Under the pieces are notes generated by a model that searched no databases, was not told where the DNA came from, and saw nothing but the letters and a program-made list of their open reading frames with translations. The position numbers and the translations under genes are program-made. Of a stretch of 47,099 bases of DNA, positions 23,948 through 32,353 are shown piece by piece. Source of the stretch: an uncultured Gemmiger sp. (lineage in GTDB: Bacteria > Bacillota > Clostridia > Oscillospirales > Ruminococcaceae); contig CALXHP010000072.1 of NCBI GenBank assembly GCA_944388135.1, forward strand, positions 1 through 47,099, in the 5' to 3' direction. The first letter of the stretch is position 1; each line of letters begins with the position of its first letter.

Positions 23948-24667
23948 ATGATTCGGATCTTGATCGTGGATGATGATCCGGCTTTTGGCAACATGCTGGC
24001 GGAAAAGCTGCACGGGCTGCCGTTGTATCATTCCAAGGCAATGATGACCCAATGCCTGAATGAGCCGGCACAGATCGAAGAAATGGCCCGCTACACGGAC
24101 TGCGATATCCTCTTTCTGGATATTGAATTGGGGAATGAAAACGGGATGGCGCTGGCCCGGCGGTTGCGGCTGGCGGGGATGGACGGCGTTTTGATTTTTG
24201 TGACCCGGTTCAAGGAATATGCGCCGGAAGGGTATGAAGTGGGAGCGTTCCGCTATTTGGCCAAAAATGAAGTGGACGCAAAATTGCCCGGTTATTTTGC
24301 AGCGGCCTTGGAGGCGTGCAGGCAGCGACGCCGAAAAGTGGATATCCTTTGCGAAGGAGAGACTGTTCCCGTTCCGGTGGGGGCGTTGACATACATTGAA
24401 AGCAATGGCCATATCCAGACACTGCACCTGGAAGGAACCGGCAGAAATACGCTGCAAACCCGGGTGACCTTGGGCAAATTGGAAGAACTGCTGCAGCCCT
24501 TTGGCTTTTTGCGCATCCACAAAGGGTATCTGGTAAATATGGCCCATCTGCATAGTCTGAAAAGCACCGGTGCCCAGCTTTGCAGTGGGCTGGTTCTGCC
24601 GGTGGGCAGCAGCAACTACCGGCGCAATAAGGAGAGGTATCTGTTATGGCGGGCGCAGCAGGCATGA
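23948..24667 (+). CDS. LytTR-family response regulator
   Basis: 239 residues. The N-terminal receiver domain (about 1-120) has acidic DDD near residue 8 and the phospho-acceptor Asp in CDILFLDIELGNENGM, with a switch Thr in FVTRFKEYAPEG. A C-terminal LytTR DNA-binding domain (about 135-235) shows LTYIESNGHIQTLHL, FLRIHKGYLVNM and NYRRNKERY. This is the AgrA/LytR/VirR architecture. ATG 23948 follows GGGGGAGG. It overlaps the kinase gene, so the two form one unit. No agrB or agrD is beside it, so the signal is unknown. Confidence 0.92.
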   Translation: MIRILIVDDDPAFGNMLAEKLHGLPLYHSKAMMTQCLNEPAQIEEMARYTDCDILFLDIELGNENGMALARRLRLAGMDGVLIFVTRFKEYAPEGYEVGAFRYLAKNEVDAKLPGYFAAALEACRQRRRKVDILCEGETVPVPVGALTYIESNGHIQTLHLEGTGRNTLQTRVTLGKLEELLQPFGFLRIHKGYLVNMAHLHSLKSTGAQLCSGLVLPVGSSNYRRNKERYLLWRAQQA

Positions 24668-25947
24668 CGATTACACCATGGATGGTGTTGGGCGTTCTGT
24701 GTGCGGCGGAAGCGGAACGCCTCCTCTGTGAAGCGTTTTTCCCCCGTCGGATGACGGGCTCCCGCTATCTGGCGCTACGGTTATGCTGGTATGCTTTTGC
24801 GCTGCTGGGGTTGATTCTGTCGAGAAAGTATATGCTGCAGGCCCTTTGGGAAATGGCGGGACTGTATCTTTTTTGTGGCATAGCCTGTCAGAGCCGGCGG
24901 AGCCGACGCTTTTTTGTGGTGGTTACACTTTGCAGCCTGCGGCAGGTCTTGGGGTGGTGCACGCAGTTTTTTGCATTGTCTGCCAGTTTTGCCTACGAAA
25001 GGGACTGGCTTTATGAAGGGTTTCTCTGCGGCTTTTATGGGGCCAGTGTGGTCTGCGCCTGGATGGTCCGGCGCTGTCATCCGCCGATGCCGGTGTCGGA
25101 CACCCGGGTCTGGCTTCCGGTCACCGCATTTTTTCCTTTGCTTACCCTGATGGTATTGGGAGCGGTTGCGTCCGGTGATGAGGCCATGCCGCTATGGATG
25201 TTTTCTTTGCTCCTTCTGGTGATTATTGATGTGGCCGATCTTTTGCTGCTGGACCATCTGGAAATGGGCGCCAGAGAACACGAACAACTGCTTGTCACCG
25301 GGGAACGGGTGCGTATACAGGAGGAAAATCTGCAGGCGCTCAGCCAGGCGTATACGGCCCAGCGAAAGATGACTCATGATTTCCGTGCCCACCTGGACAT
25401 GCTGGAAGGACTGGCGGAGCAAGAAAACCTGGGGGCTCTGCGGCAATACCTGAATGAGCTGCGTCAGCAGCAGACAGAACGGATCTTACTGGTGAACAGT
25501 CACCACGCAGCGGTGGATGCCATTCTGAATCAGAAGGGCTATGCCGGGCAACGGCAGGGAATTGATATGCGGTTTCAGGTCAACGATCTGTCGGCCTTGC
25601 AGCTGCCGGGTGTGGATTTGGCGGTGGTGCTGGGCAATCTTCTGGACAATGCCATGGAGGCCTGCGCAGCGTTCCCACAGGAACAGCGCTGGGTGGAATG
25701 CAAGCTGCTTTATGAGAATACATCCCAACCACCCAGCCTGTATCTGTCGGTTATCAATCCCAGCCTGCCGGTGGAAGGTCCGGAAGAGGATAGTGCTGCC
25801 CAAAGGGCGGAGCCATCCCTTCACGGGTTTGGTTTGCAGAATGTGGCGGATGTTCTGGACCGGTACAGTGCAGAATACGTCTGCCGTTATGCGGAAGGGT
25901 ACTTTACCTACAGTGCCGATTGGCCGGATTGTCCCAAGCAAATATGA
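24646..25947 (+). CDS. AgrC-like sensor histidine kinase (GHKL ATPase)
   Basis: 433 residues. About six membrane helices make up residues 1-205, then a coiled linker (HLEMGAREHEQLLVTGERVRIQEENLQ). The phospho-acceptor His is in KMTHDFRAHLDMLEGL. The GHKL ATPase has the N box LLDNAMEACA and the G box GFGLQNVADVL, as in AgrC/ComD kinases. It pairs with the LytTR regulator just upstream, overlapping by 22 bp. ATG 24646 has a GGAG-type site upstream; ATG 24664, overlapping the regulator stop, is the alternative. The ligand is unknown. Confidence 0.88.
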   Translation: MAGAAGMTITPWMVLGVLCAAEAERLLCEAFFPRRMTGSRYLALRLCWYAFALLGLILSRKYMLQALWEMAGLYLFCGIACQSRRSRRFFVVVTLCSLRQVLGWCTQFFALSASFAYERDWLYEGFLCGFYGASVVCAWMVRRCHPPMPVSDTRVWLPVTAFFPLLTLMVLGAVASGDEAMPLWMFSLLLLVIIDVADLLLLDHLEMGAREHEQLLVTGERVRIQEENLQALSQAYTAQRKMTHDFRAHLDMLEGLAEQENLGALRQYLNELRQQQTERILLVNSHHAAVDAILNQKGYAGQRQGIDMRFQVNDLSALQLPGVDLAVVLGNLLDNAMEACAAFPQEQRWVECKLLYENTSQPPSLYLSVINPSLPVEGPEEDSAAQRAEPSLHGFGLQNVADVLDRYSAEYVCRYAEGYFTYSADWPDCPKQI

Positions 25948-25961
25948 AAAAGCAAAATAAA

Positions 25962-25992
25962 CAAAGCCGTCCCGGATGGGGCGGCTTTTTTG
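25962..25992 (+). terminator. Terminator of the LytTR two-component pair
   Basis: AAAGCCGTCCC and GGGGCGGCTTT pair around GGAT (one G-T pair) with a run of T after. It lies 15 bp past the kinase stop. Confidence 0.8.
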
Positions 25993-26004
25993 TGTGACGG
26001 CGAA

Positions 26005-26148
26005 TCAGTATGCGTAATAGAAAAAGCCGTCGCTGTAGGAAAGGGTGCCGGTCCAGAACATCCAAGCGACCCGCGCCGCGGTAAACAGCAGGGCGGCCAG
26101 TACAATCAGTCCCAGAACGAAGAGAAGAACTTTGAGCCAACGGGGCAT
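26005..26148 (-). CDS. Small single-pass membrane protein
   Basis: 47 residues: MPRWLKVLLFVLGLIVLAALL begins it, giving one membrane helix at about 4-27. A short tail is rich in Tyr, Phe and Trp (WTGTLSYSDGFFYYAY). AAAGGAGGA lies 7 nt before ATG 26148, a strong ribosome site and the main reason to accept it. It is convergent with the kinase gene. Function is unknown; the position next to a two-component system may be meaningful or chance. Confidence 0.55.
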   Translation of the reverse strand: MPRWLKVLLFVLGLIVLAALLFTAARVAWMFWTGTLSYSDGFFYYAY

Positions 26149-26369
26149 GCCGATTCCTCCTTTTATAAGATGATAAGAGCATTGAACCATAACGGACGGA
26201 AAAAATCCAGCAATCCGGCATGAACGCCCCAAAATCGTCCTGAACGGGAAACAGACAGAGAATGCTCGCAAGGACCATCCAAGAGAAAGGCCATTGAACA
26301 AACCCAAAAAATATGCTCAAAAGAGAAACTCTTTTGTACATTTGAGAGAAAAGCGAAAACTCAAGAAAA
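26149..26369. other. Gene-poor spacer upstream of the fab operon
   Basis: No gene is supported here apart from the leader of the small protein at 26005-26148. The right part becomes strongly A-rich toward the fab promoter. No repeat or hairpin with a clear role was found. Confidence 0.4.
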
Positions 26370-26391
26370 ATACCTAAAAAAATTAAGGTAA
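26370..26391. promoter_or_regulatory. Operator copy 1 of the fab promoter (9-4-9 palindrome)
   Basis: ATACCTAAA, four A, TTAAGGTAA: a 9-4-9 inverted repeat with two mismatches, ending 5 bp before the -35 box. It matches the second copy at 26437-26458. It is a likely site for the MarR-family regulator encoded at the end of the cluster. Confidence 0.55.
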
Positions 26392-26396
26392 AAATA

Positions 26397-26424
26397 TTGA
26401 CAAACGAAAAAAAGGGAATATAAT
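26397..26424 (+). promoter_or_regulatory. Promoter of the fatty-acid synthesis operon
   Basis: TTGACA (26397-26402), a 16-bp spacer and TATAAT (26419-26424). Both boxes are perfect consensus. Palindromes flank it on both sides. The leader before acpP is about 70 nt. Confidence 0.85.
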
Positions 26425-26436
26425 GGTATCGTTCTT

Positions 26437-26458
26437 TTAGCTAAAGAAATTTAGGTAA
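26437..26458. promoter_or_regulatory. Operator copy 2 of the fab promoter
   Basis: TTAGCTAAA, GAAA, TTTAGGTAA: a 9-4-9 inverted repeat with one mismatch, just after the expected transcription start. A repressor here would block elongation or open-complex formation. Confidence 0.6.
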
Positions 26459-26502
26459 AAAACAAGAAAACATTTTACAGATAAACAAAGGAGCGTATTC
26501 CC

Positions 26503-26730
26503 ATGACTTTCGAAGAACTGAAGAACGTGATCGTTGAGACCCTGAACGCCGACGCCGATGCTGTTACCATGGAAGCCAGCCTGGCCGATGACCTGAACGC
26601 CGACAGCCTGGATGCCGTGGAACTGAACATGGCTCTGGAGGAGAAGTTTGGCTCTGCCATTCCGGATGAAGAGCTGGGCAATATGAAGACTGTGGGCGAT
26701 ATCTTCAACTATCTGACCAAGAACGCCTGA
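26503..26730 (+). CDS. acpP: Acyl carrier protein
   Basis: 75 residues, strongly acidic, the carrier of growing acyl chains. The phosphopantetheine Ser is in DDLNADSLDAVELNMALEEKFG (about residue 36). First gene of the fab operon, with AAAGGAG before ATG 26503. It is well separated from the promoter by the operator, so it is under direct control of the fab regulator. Confidence 0.97.
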   Translation: MTFEELKNVIVETLNADADAVTMEASLADDLNADSLDAVELNMALEEKFGSAIPDEELGNMKTVGDIFNYLTKNA

Positions 26731-26772
26731 TCACTCCAAGATTCCATTTCATAACAGAGGAGGACTCCACGC

Positions 26773-27657
26773 ATGAATGTCGGCAAGATCTTTGCCCTCG
26801 GCACCCGGGAACGGACATTCCAGCTCAAAGCCCGGCGGGATGCCGGTACCGATAATCCGCGCTGGCGCGCACCGGACTTCTTTACCTGCAAAAAGTGCGA
26901 GCGCCGCGCTACCCGTCAGGTTTGGGCCAGCACCCTGTATGTCTGCCCCAACTGCGGGTACCATCACCCGGTAGGCGGGTATTATCGTTTGAGTATGGTG
27001 CTGGACCACGGCACCTTCCATGAACTGGACGGTGAGTTGGAAGGCAAAAATGTGCTGGAGTTCCCCGGATATGACGAGAAACTGGAAAAGCAGCGCGCCA
27101 AGACCGGCCTGAATGATGCAGTCGTGACGGCTTATGGCAAGGTCGGCGGCGTTCCTGCGGTGGTGGCGGTGCTGGACAGCCGCTTCTTCATGGGCAGTAT
27201 GGGCACGGCCGTGGGGGAAAAAGTCACCCGTGCGGTGGAATATGCCACCAACAAGCATCTGCCGCTGATCATCTTTTCCGCCAGCGGCGGCGCCCGGATG
27301 CAGGAAGGAATCTTCAGCCTGATGCAGATGGCCAAGACCAGCGCCGCCATCCAGCGCTTCCAGGCCAAGGGCGGACTGTACATCAGCTATCTGACCCATC
27401 CCACCACCGGCGGCGTAACGGCCAGTTTCGCCAGCCTGGGGGATATCACCCTGGCAGAGCCCGATGCGCTGATCGGTTTTGCGGGCCCCCGTGTCATCGA
27501 GCAGACCATCGGCGAAAAGCTGCCCAAGGGGTTCCAGCGGGCCGAGTATCTGCTGGACCACGGCTTTGTGGATAAAGTCGTGCCCCGCGGAGAGATGAAA
27601 CAAACCCTCACCCAGCTGTTGAAACTGCACACACAAGGAAGGAAGCGCGGCGCATGA
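26773..27657 (+). CDS. accD: Acetyl-CoA carboxylase carboxyltransferase, beta subunit
   Basis: 294 residues. An N-terminal zinc ribbon (CKKC ... CPNC, about residues 37-60) precedes the crotonase-fold carboxyltransferase domain. Motifs include FMGSMGTAVGEKVTRA and SASGGARMQEG, and GGVTASFASLGD binds CoA/biotin. It transfers CO2 from biotin to acetyl-CoA, giving malonyl-CoA. It forms an A2B2 complex with AccA, encoded next and overlapping by 4 bp. Confidence 0.95.
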   Translation: MNVGKIFALGTRERTFQLKARRDAGTDNPRWRAPDFFTCKKCERRATRQVWASTLYVCPNCGYHHPVGGYYRLSMVLDHGTFHELDGELEGKNVLEFPGYDEKLEKQRAKTGLNDAVVTAYGKVGGVPAVVAVLDSRFFMGSMGTAVGEKVTRAVEYATNKHLPLIIFSASGGARMQEGIFSLMQMAKTSAAIQRFQAKGGLYISYLTHPTTGGVTASFASLGDITLAEPDALIGFAGPRVIEQTIGEKLPKGFQRAEYLLDHGFVDKVVPRGEMKQTLTQLLKLHTQGRKRGA

Positions 27658-28625
27658 TCAAAGACATTCTCAAGGAGGTCGAATCTCTCGACCATCGCAT
27701 CGATGCCCTGCAGAATCCGACGCCGGAAGACGACGCCGAAAAGCAGCTGCTGGGGGAAGAAACGGCTGCGCCTGCCGATGCCGAAACGGTGGAGACCCTG
27801 GTGGCCCGCCGCGACGAGCTGCTGGAGCAATGCCGGAATCTGACGCCGGCTGACCGGGTTTTTCTGGCCCGCCACCAGGGCCGTCCCCGGGTGGATGAGT
27901 ACATCCATGAACTGTTCACCGATTTCTTTGAACAGCGGGGCGACCGCCAGTGCAGTGACGACCAGAGCATTCTGGGGGGCATTGCCCGGTACAAAGGCAT
28001 TCCCGTCACGGTGCTGGGACATCGCAAAGGTTCCACGCTGGAAGAAAACATGCGTTTTCGTTTCGGCATGCCGGAGCCGGAGGGATACCGCAAGGCTCTT
28101 CGCCTGATGGAGCAGGCGGAAAAGTTCGGCCGGCCCATCATTACTTTTATTGACACCCCGGGTGCCTATCCAGGCAAGGAAGCCGAGGAACGGGGACAGG
28201 GCGAAGCCATTGCCCGCAATCTGGCGGAGATGAGCGGCCTGACGGTGCCTATTATTTCTGTGGTCACCGGCGAAGGCAGCAGCGGCGGTGCCCTGGGCAT
28301 CGGTGTGGCCAACCGTATTCTGATGCTGGAAAATGCCGTGTATTCGGTCCTCAGCCCGGAAGGGTTTGCCAGCATTCTGTGGAAGGATTCCACCCGCAGT
28401 GGGGAAGCCTGCGAGATCATGAAACTGACCGCCCAGGACCTGCTGGCCGACGGCGTTGTGGAGGAAGTGATTCCCGAGCCGCTGGGCGGTGCTCAGCGGG
28501 ACCACAAGGCGCTGTTTGAGGCACTGGACGCAGCGCTGGAACGGCATCTGACCCAGTTGTGCAAGATGAACGGCAAGGCACTGGCCGAGCAGCGGTACAA
28601 AAAGTATCGCCAGATCGGCCTGTGA
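27654..28625 (+). CDS. accA: Acetyl-CoA carboxylase carboxyltransferase, alpha subunit
   Basis: 323 residues, normal length. After a helical N terminus come ARHQGRPRVDEYI, the CoA-binding ITFIDTPGAYPGKEAEERGQGEAIARNL, and the oxyanion region VTGEGSSGGALGIGVAN. It is the partner of AccD. The ATGA overlap with accD supports one-to-one production. The biotin-carrying AccB and biotin carboxylase AccC are not in this cluster. Confidence 0.95.
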   Translation: MIKDILKEVESLDHRIDALQNPTPEDDAEKQLLGEETAAPADAETVETLVARRDELLEQCRNLTPADRVFLARHQGRPRVDEYIHELFTDFFEQRGDRQCSDDQSILGGIARYKGIPVTVLGHRKGSTLEENMRFRFGMPEPEGYRKALRLMEQAEKFGRPIITFIDTPGAYPGKEAEERGQGEAIARNLAEMSGLTVPIISVVTGEGSSGGALGIGVANRILMLENAVYSVLSPEGFASILWKDSTRSGEACEIMKLTAQDLLADGVVEEVIPEPLGGAQRDHKALFEALDAALERHLTQLCKMNGKALAEQRYKKYRQIGL

Positions 28626-28648
28626 TACAGAACAGATCGAGGGAACTT

Positions 28649-29599
28649 ATGGAAGGTTTGCAGCTGATTGCCACCGGCGGGGCGCTGCCCGGCCGTGTGG
28701 TAACCAACGAGGATTTGAGCAAGCTGGTGGATACCAGCGATGAATGGATCACCACACGCACCGGCATCCGGCAGCGGCATTTCTGCTCGGAAGGGGAAAG
28801 CGCCGCCACTCTGGCTATTGGGGCTGCCCGGCAGGCACTGGAACGCAGCGGCTTGCAGCCGGAACAGATCGGCTGCTGCGTCTGCGCTACCCTTTCGGGG
28901 GCTTACGCTACCCCCAGCACGGCTTGCCTGGTACAGCATGAACTGGGCCTGGCCCAGGATATCCCGGTGCTGGATGTGAACGCGGCCTGTTCCGGCTTTA
29001 TTTACGGGGCGGCTGTGGCCCGCGGTCTGCTGGCCACCCGGCCGGGAGATGCCCGCCGGTACGCGCTGGTGATCGGATGCGAACAGCTTTCCCGCCTGAT
29101 GGACATGACCGACCGCAACACCTGTGTGTTGTTTGGTGATGGTGCGGGCGCGGCTGTTTTTGAGCTGGCCGACGGGGTGGATTTCGCTGTGGATCTGGGC
29201 GCCCGGGGAGATATGGCCATTGAGACGCCTCCCTGCGGTCCCATTCATATGGATGGCCGTGCGGTGTTCCGTTTTGCGGTGGATGCGCTGCCGCGAACCC
29301 TGCATGCGGTGCTGGAGGCGACCCACCACACTTTGGACGAGGTGGACTGGGTGGTCTGCCACCAGGCCAACAGCCGGATCATTGACCACTGCGTCAAAAA
29401 GCTGGAAGCTGACCCCGCCAAATTCTACAAAAATATGGACCGCCATGGCAATACCAGCGCCGCCAGCATTCCGGTGGCACTGAATGAACTGGCCGAGAGC
29501 GGCCGCCTGCAGCCGGGTATGCGCCTTGCATGCATCGGCTTCGGCGGCGGTCTCACCTGGGGCGGTATGTTGCTCACTGTGAAAGGAAGCGTCGTATGA
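28649..29599 (+). CDS. fabH: 3-oxoacyl-ACP synthase III
   Basis: Starts fatty acid chains by condensing an acyl-CoA with malonyl-ACP. 316 residues. The catalytic triad is visible: Cys in DVNAACSGFIYG (about 112), His in VCHQANSRIIDH (about 246) and Asn in DRHGNTSAAS (about 276). ATG 28649 has GAGGGA upstream. The stop overlaps the fabK start (ATGA). Confidence 0.95.
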   Translation: MEGLQLIATGGALPGRVVTNEDLSKLVDTSDEWITTRTGIRQRHFCSEGESAATLAIGAARQALERSGLQPEQIGCCVCATLSGAYATPSTACLVQHELGLAQDIPVLDVNAACSGFIYGAAVARGLLATRPGDARRYALVIGCEQLSRLMDMTDRNTCVLFGDGAGAAVFELADGVDFAVDLGARGDMAIETPPCGPIHMDGRAVFRFAVDALPRTLHAVLEATHHTLDEVDWVVCHQANSRIIDHCVKKLEADPAKFYKNMDRHGNTSAASIPVALNELAESGRLQPGMRLACIGFGGGLTWGGMLLTVKGSVV

Positions 29600-30534
29600 A
29601 ACTGCTGAACGAGATTCTCGGGACCCGGTATCCCATCATTCAGGGCGGTATGGCCAACATTGCCACCGGCGAATTTGCCGCCGCCTGCTCCAACGCCGGA
29701 GCTTTGGGCCTGATCGGGTCCGGCGGCATGAACGCAGATTCTCTGCGGGACAATATCCGCCGCGCCAAGCAGCTCACCGATAAGCCCTTCGGTGTCAACA
29801 TCATGCTGATGCACCCCCAGGCAGATGAGTTTGCCAAGATCGTGGTGGAGGAAGGCGTCCGCTTTGTCACCACCGGTGCAGGCAACCCCGGCAAGTACAT
29901 GGAAAGCTGGAAAAAGGCCGGTATCACGGTCATACCCGTTGTGGCGGCTTCCGTGCTGGCCAAGCATCTGGTCAAGTGCGGCGCTGACGCGCTGATCGCC
30001 GAAGGCACCGAGAGCGGCGGCCATGTGGGCGAAATGGCCACCATGGCCCTGGTGCCTCAGGTGGTGGACGCGGTGGATGTGCCGGTGATCGCGGCAGGCG
30101 GCATCGCCGACGGCCGTCAGTTGGCGGCTGCCTTTGCCCTGGGTGCCTGCGGTGCCCAGATCGGCACCTGCCTGCTGGTTTCCGAAGAGTGTCCCATCCA
30201 TCCCAATTATAAAGCGGCCCTGCTCAAAGCCAAGGACAGCGATACCATTGTTACCGGCCGTATCGGCGGTACCCCGGTCCGGGTTCTGAAAAACCGCATG
30301 AGCCGGGAGTATGTCCGCCAGGAGAAAGCCGGTGCCGACAAGATGGAACTGGAAAAGTATACTCTGGGCAGCCTGCGCCGGGCCGTCTTTGACGGCGATA
30401 CCGAGACCGGCAGCCTGATGGCCGGCCAGGTGGCCGGTATGCTGAAGGGGGTACGTCCGGTGGCCGAGATCCTGGACGAACTGATGGACGGCTGCCGTAC
30501 CCGCCTGCAAGAGATGGGCCAGATGAAGGTATAA
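29596..30534 (+). CDS. fabK: Enoyl-ACP reductase II (FMN-dependent)
   Basis: 312 residues, nitronate monooxygenase-like TIM barrel that reduces enoyl-ACP with NAD(P)H through FMN. Motifs: YPIIQGGMANIAT at the N terminus, GLIGSGGMNADSLRDNI, the FMN phosphate loop IAEGTESGGHVGEM and VIAAGGIADGRQLAAAFALGACGAQIGT. FabK is the triclosan-resistant alternative to FabI (family knowledge). ATG 29596 overlaps the fabH stop. Confidence 0.95.
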   Translation: MKLLNEILGTRYPIIQGGMANIATGEFAAACSNAGALGLIGSGGMNADSLRDNIRRAKQLTDKPFGVNIMLMHPQADEFAKIVVEEGVRFVTTGAGNPGKYMESWKKAGITVIPVVAASVLAKHLVKCGADALIAEGTESGGHVGEMATMALVPQVVDAVDVPVIAAGGIADGRQLAAAFALGACGAQIGTCLLVSEECPIHPNYKAALLKAKDSDTIVTGRIGGTPVRVLKNRMSREYVRQEKAGADKMELEKYTLGSLRRAVFDGDTETGSLMAGQVAGMLKGVRPVAEILDELMDGCRTRLQEMGQMKV

Positions 30535-30548
30535 AAAGGAGTACAGCC

Positions 30549-31493
30549 ATGAAACTCGCGTTTTTGTATGCCGGGCAGGGCAGCCAGCATGCCGGGATGG
30601 GCGCCGACCTCTACGAAGCGTCGCCGGTTTTCCGCAAGGTGTTCGATGAGGTTGCCACAGTCCTGGATTTTGATCTGAAAACCACCTGCTTTGAGGACCC
30701 GGAAGGGGTCATCAACCTGACCCGTTACACTCAACCCTGCATGGTGGCTTTTGCCGCCGGTGTCACCGCCATGCTGGCCGATGCGGGCATCCGCCCCGAA
30801 TATGCGGCGGGCCTGTCCCTGGGCGAGTACTCGGCGCTGGAATGTGCCGACGTGCTGGATGCCAAGTCTGCTGTGGAGCTGGTGGCTTTCCGCGGCCAGG
30901 CTATGGCCAAAGCTTCCGAAGGACTGGATTGCGGGATGACCGCTGTGCTCATGCTGGACCGTGACAAGCTGCAGGAATGCTGCAACCGGGCTTCCTCTCT
31001 GGGTGTGGTGCAGATCTGCAATTACAACTGCCCCGGCCAGCTGGTCATCGGCGGCGAAAAGGCCGCTGTGGACCGTGCCGCCGAACTGGCCAAGGAGGCC
31101 GGTGCCAAGCGCTGCCTGCCCCTGAAGGTCAGCGGCCCCTTCCACACCATCCTCATGCATCCGGCGGGTGTGGCACTGGCCGAGCGCTTCCAGAATGTGA
31201 AGTTTGCGACCATGCGGATGCCGGTGCTCTTCAACTGCCTGGGACATGAGAAGGCTCCTTCGGATTCCATCGCGGACCTGTTGGTGCGTCAGGTGCAGAG
31301 CAGCGTCTATCTGGAAGATACCATCCGCCGTCTGGCAGAGCTGGGTGTGGATACCGTGGTGGAGATCGGCCCGGGGCATACCATCAGTGGCTTTGTTAAA
31401 AAGACGGTGGGCAGTGCCATTACCTGCCTGAACATCGAGACGGCTGCCGACTTTGAAAAGGCCGTTGCAGCCCTGAAGGAGGCCCAGGCATGA
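30549..31493 (+). CDS. fabD: Malonyl-CoA:ACP transacylase
   Basis: 314 residues. It loads malonate onto ACP. The acyl-enzyme Ser is in AGLSLGEYSALECA (about 93), with the Arg about 25 residues later (VAFRGQAM), and the catalytic His is in SGPFHTILM (about 200). The first motif FLYAGQGSQHAGMGADLY is classic. The spacer to fabK is 14 bp with AAAGGAG. Its stop overlaps the fabG start (ATGA). Confidence 0.95.
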   Translation: MKLAFLYAGQGSQHAGMGADLYEASPVFRKVFDEVATVLDFDLKTTCFEDPEGVINLTRYTQPCMVAFAAGVTAMLADAGIRPEYAAGLSLGEYSALECADVLDAKSAVELVAFRGQAMAKASEGLDCGMTAVLMLDRDKLQECCNRASSLGVVQICNYNCPGQLVIGGEKAAVDRAAELAKEAGAKRCLPLKVSGPFHTILMHPAGVALAERFQNVKFATMRMPVLFNCLGHEKAPSDSIADLLVRQVQSSVYLEDTIRRLAELGVDTVVEIGPGHTISGFVKKTVGSAITCLNIETAADFEKAVAALKEAQA

Positions 31494-32242
31494 GCGAACA
31501 GCAGAATACCCGTCCCGCTGCCCTGGTGACCGGCGGGGGCCGCGGCATCGGCCGTGCCATCTGCCTGGCGTTGGCCAAGGCAGGGTTTGATGTCTGCATC
31601 AATTATGCGTCCAGTGCCGCAGCGGCGGAGCAGACTGCCGAAGACTGCAAAGCCCTGGGCGTGCAGGCAATGACCCTGCAGGCGGATGTCGCCGACTCGG
31701 CCCAGTGCCAGAATCTGGTGGAAACGGCTGCCAAGACCTTTGGCCGTCTGGACGTGCTGGTCAACAACGCCGGCGTCACCGCCGACAAGCTGATCCTGCG
31801 GATGCAGGAGGCGGACTTTGACAAGGTCATCAACGCTAACCTCAAGGGCGCTTTCTTCTGCAGCAAGACTGCCTGCAAACTGATGATGCGCCAGCGGTAT
31901 GGCCGGATCATCAACATCAGCAGTGTGGTGGGCCTGCACGGCAATGCCGGGCAGAGCAACTACGCCGCCAGCAAGGCGGGCCTCATCGGTCTGACCAAGA
32001 GCCTGGCCAAGGAGTTTGCCGCCCGTGGGGTGACCGTCAACGCGGTGGCACCCGGCTTTATTGAGACGGATATGACCGCCGCCATGACCGATGCCGCAAA
32101 AGAAGCGGCTCTGACGGCTGTCCCGGCGGGGCGTATCGGCCACGCAGAGGAGGTGGCCAATGCAGTGGCCTTCCTGGCCAGTGCCGAAGCCTCCTATATC
32201 ACCGGTCAGGTGCTGTGCGTGGACGGCGGTATGGGGATGTAA
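31490..32242 (+). CDS. fabG: 3-oxoacyl-ACP reductase
   Basis: 250 residues, classical SDR that uses NADPH to reduce 3-ketoacyl-ACP. TGGGRGIGRAICLAL binds the cofactor, NNAG is in LVNNAGVTADKLI, and the catalytic Ser and Tyr/Lys are in NISSVVGLHGNAG and SNYAASKAGLIG. The C terminus GQVLCVDGGMGM is standard. Overlaps fabD by 4 bp. Confidence 0.95.
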   Translation: MSEQQNTRPAALVTGGGRGIGRAICLALAKAGFDVCINYASSAAAAEQTAEDCKALGVQAMTLQADVADSAQCQNLVETAAKTFGRLDVLVNNAGVTADKLILRMQEADFDKVINANLKGAFFCSKTACKLMMRQRYGRIINISSVVGLHGNAGQSNYAASKAGLIGLTKSLAKEFAARGVTVNAVAPGFIETDMTAAMTDAAKEAALTAVPAGRIGHAEEVANAVAFLASAEASYITGQVLCVDGGMGM

Positions 32243-32353
32243 CAACAGCGGGGCACTCTTTGCCGTTTGCGGCTCCGTACAGGGTGTTCGGCAGAGAAAT
32301 CCCGGTTTGGCTTGAACTACAACGATAGATAAGGATAGATAGCGAGGTTTCCT

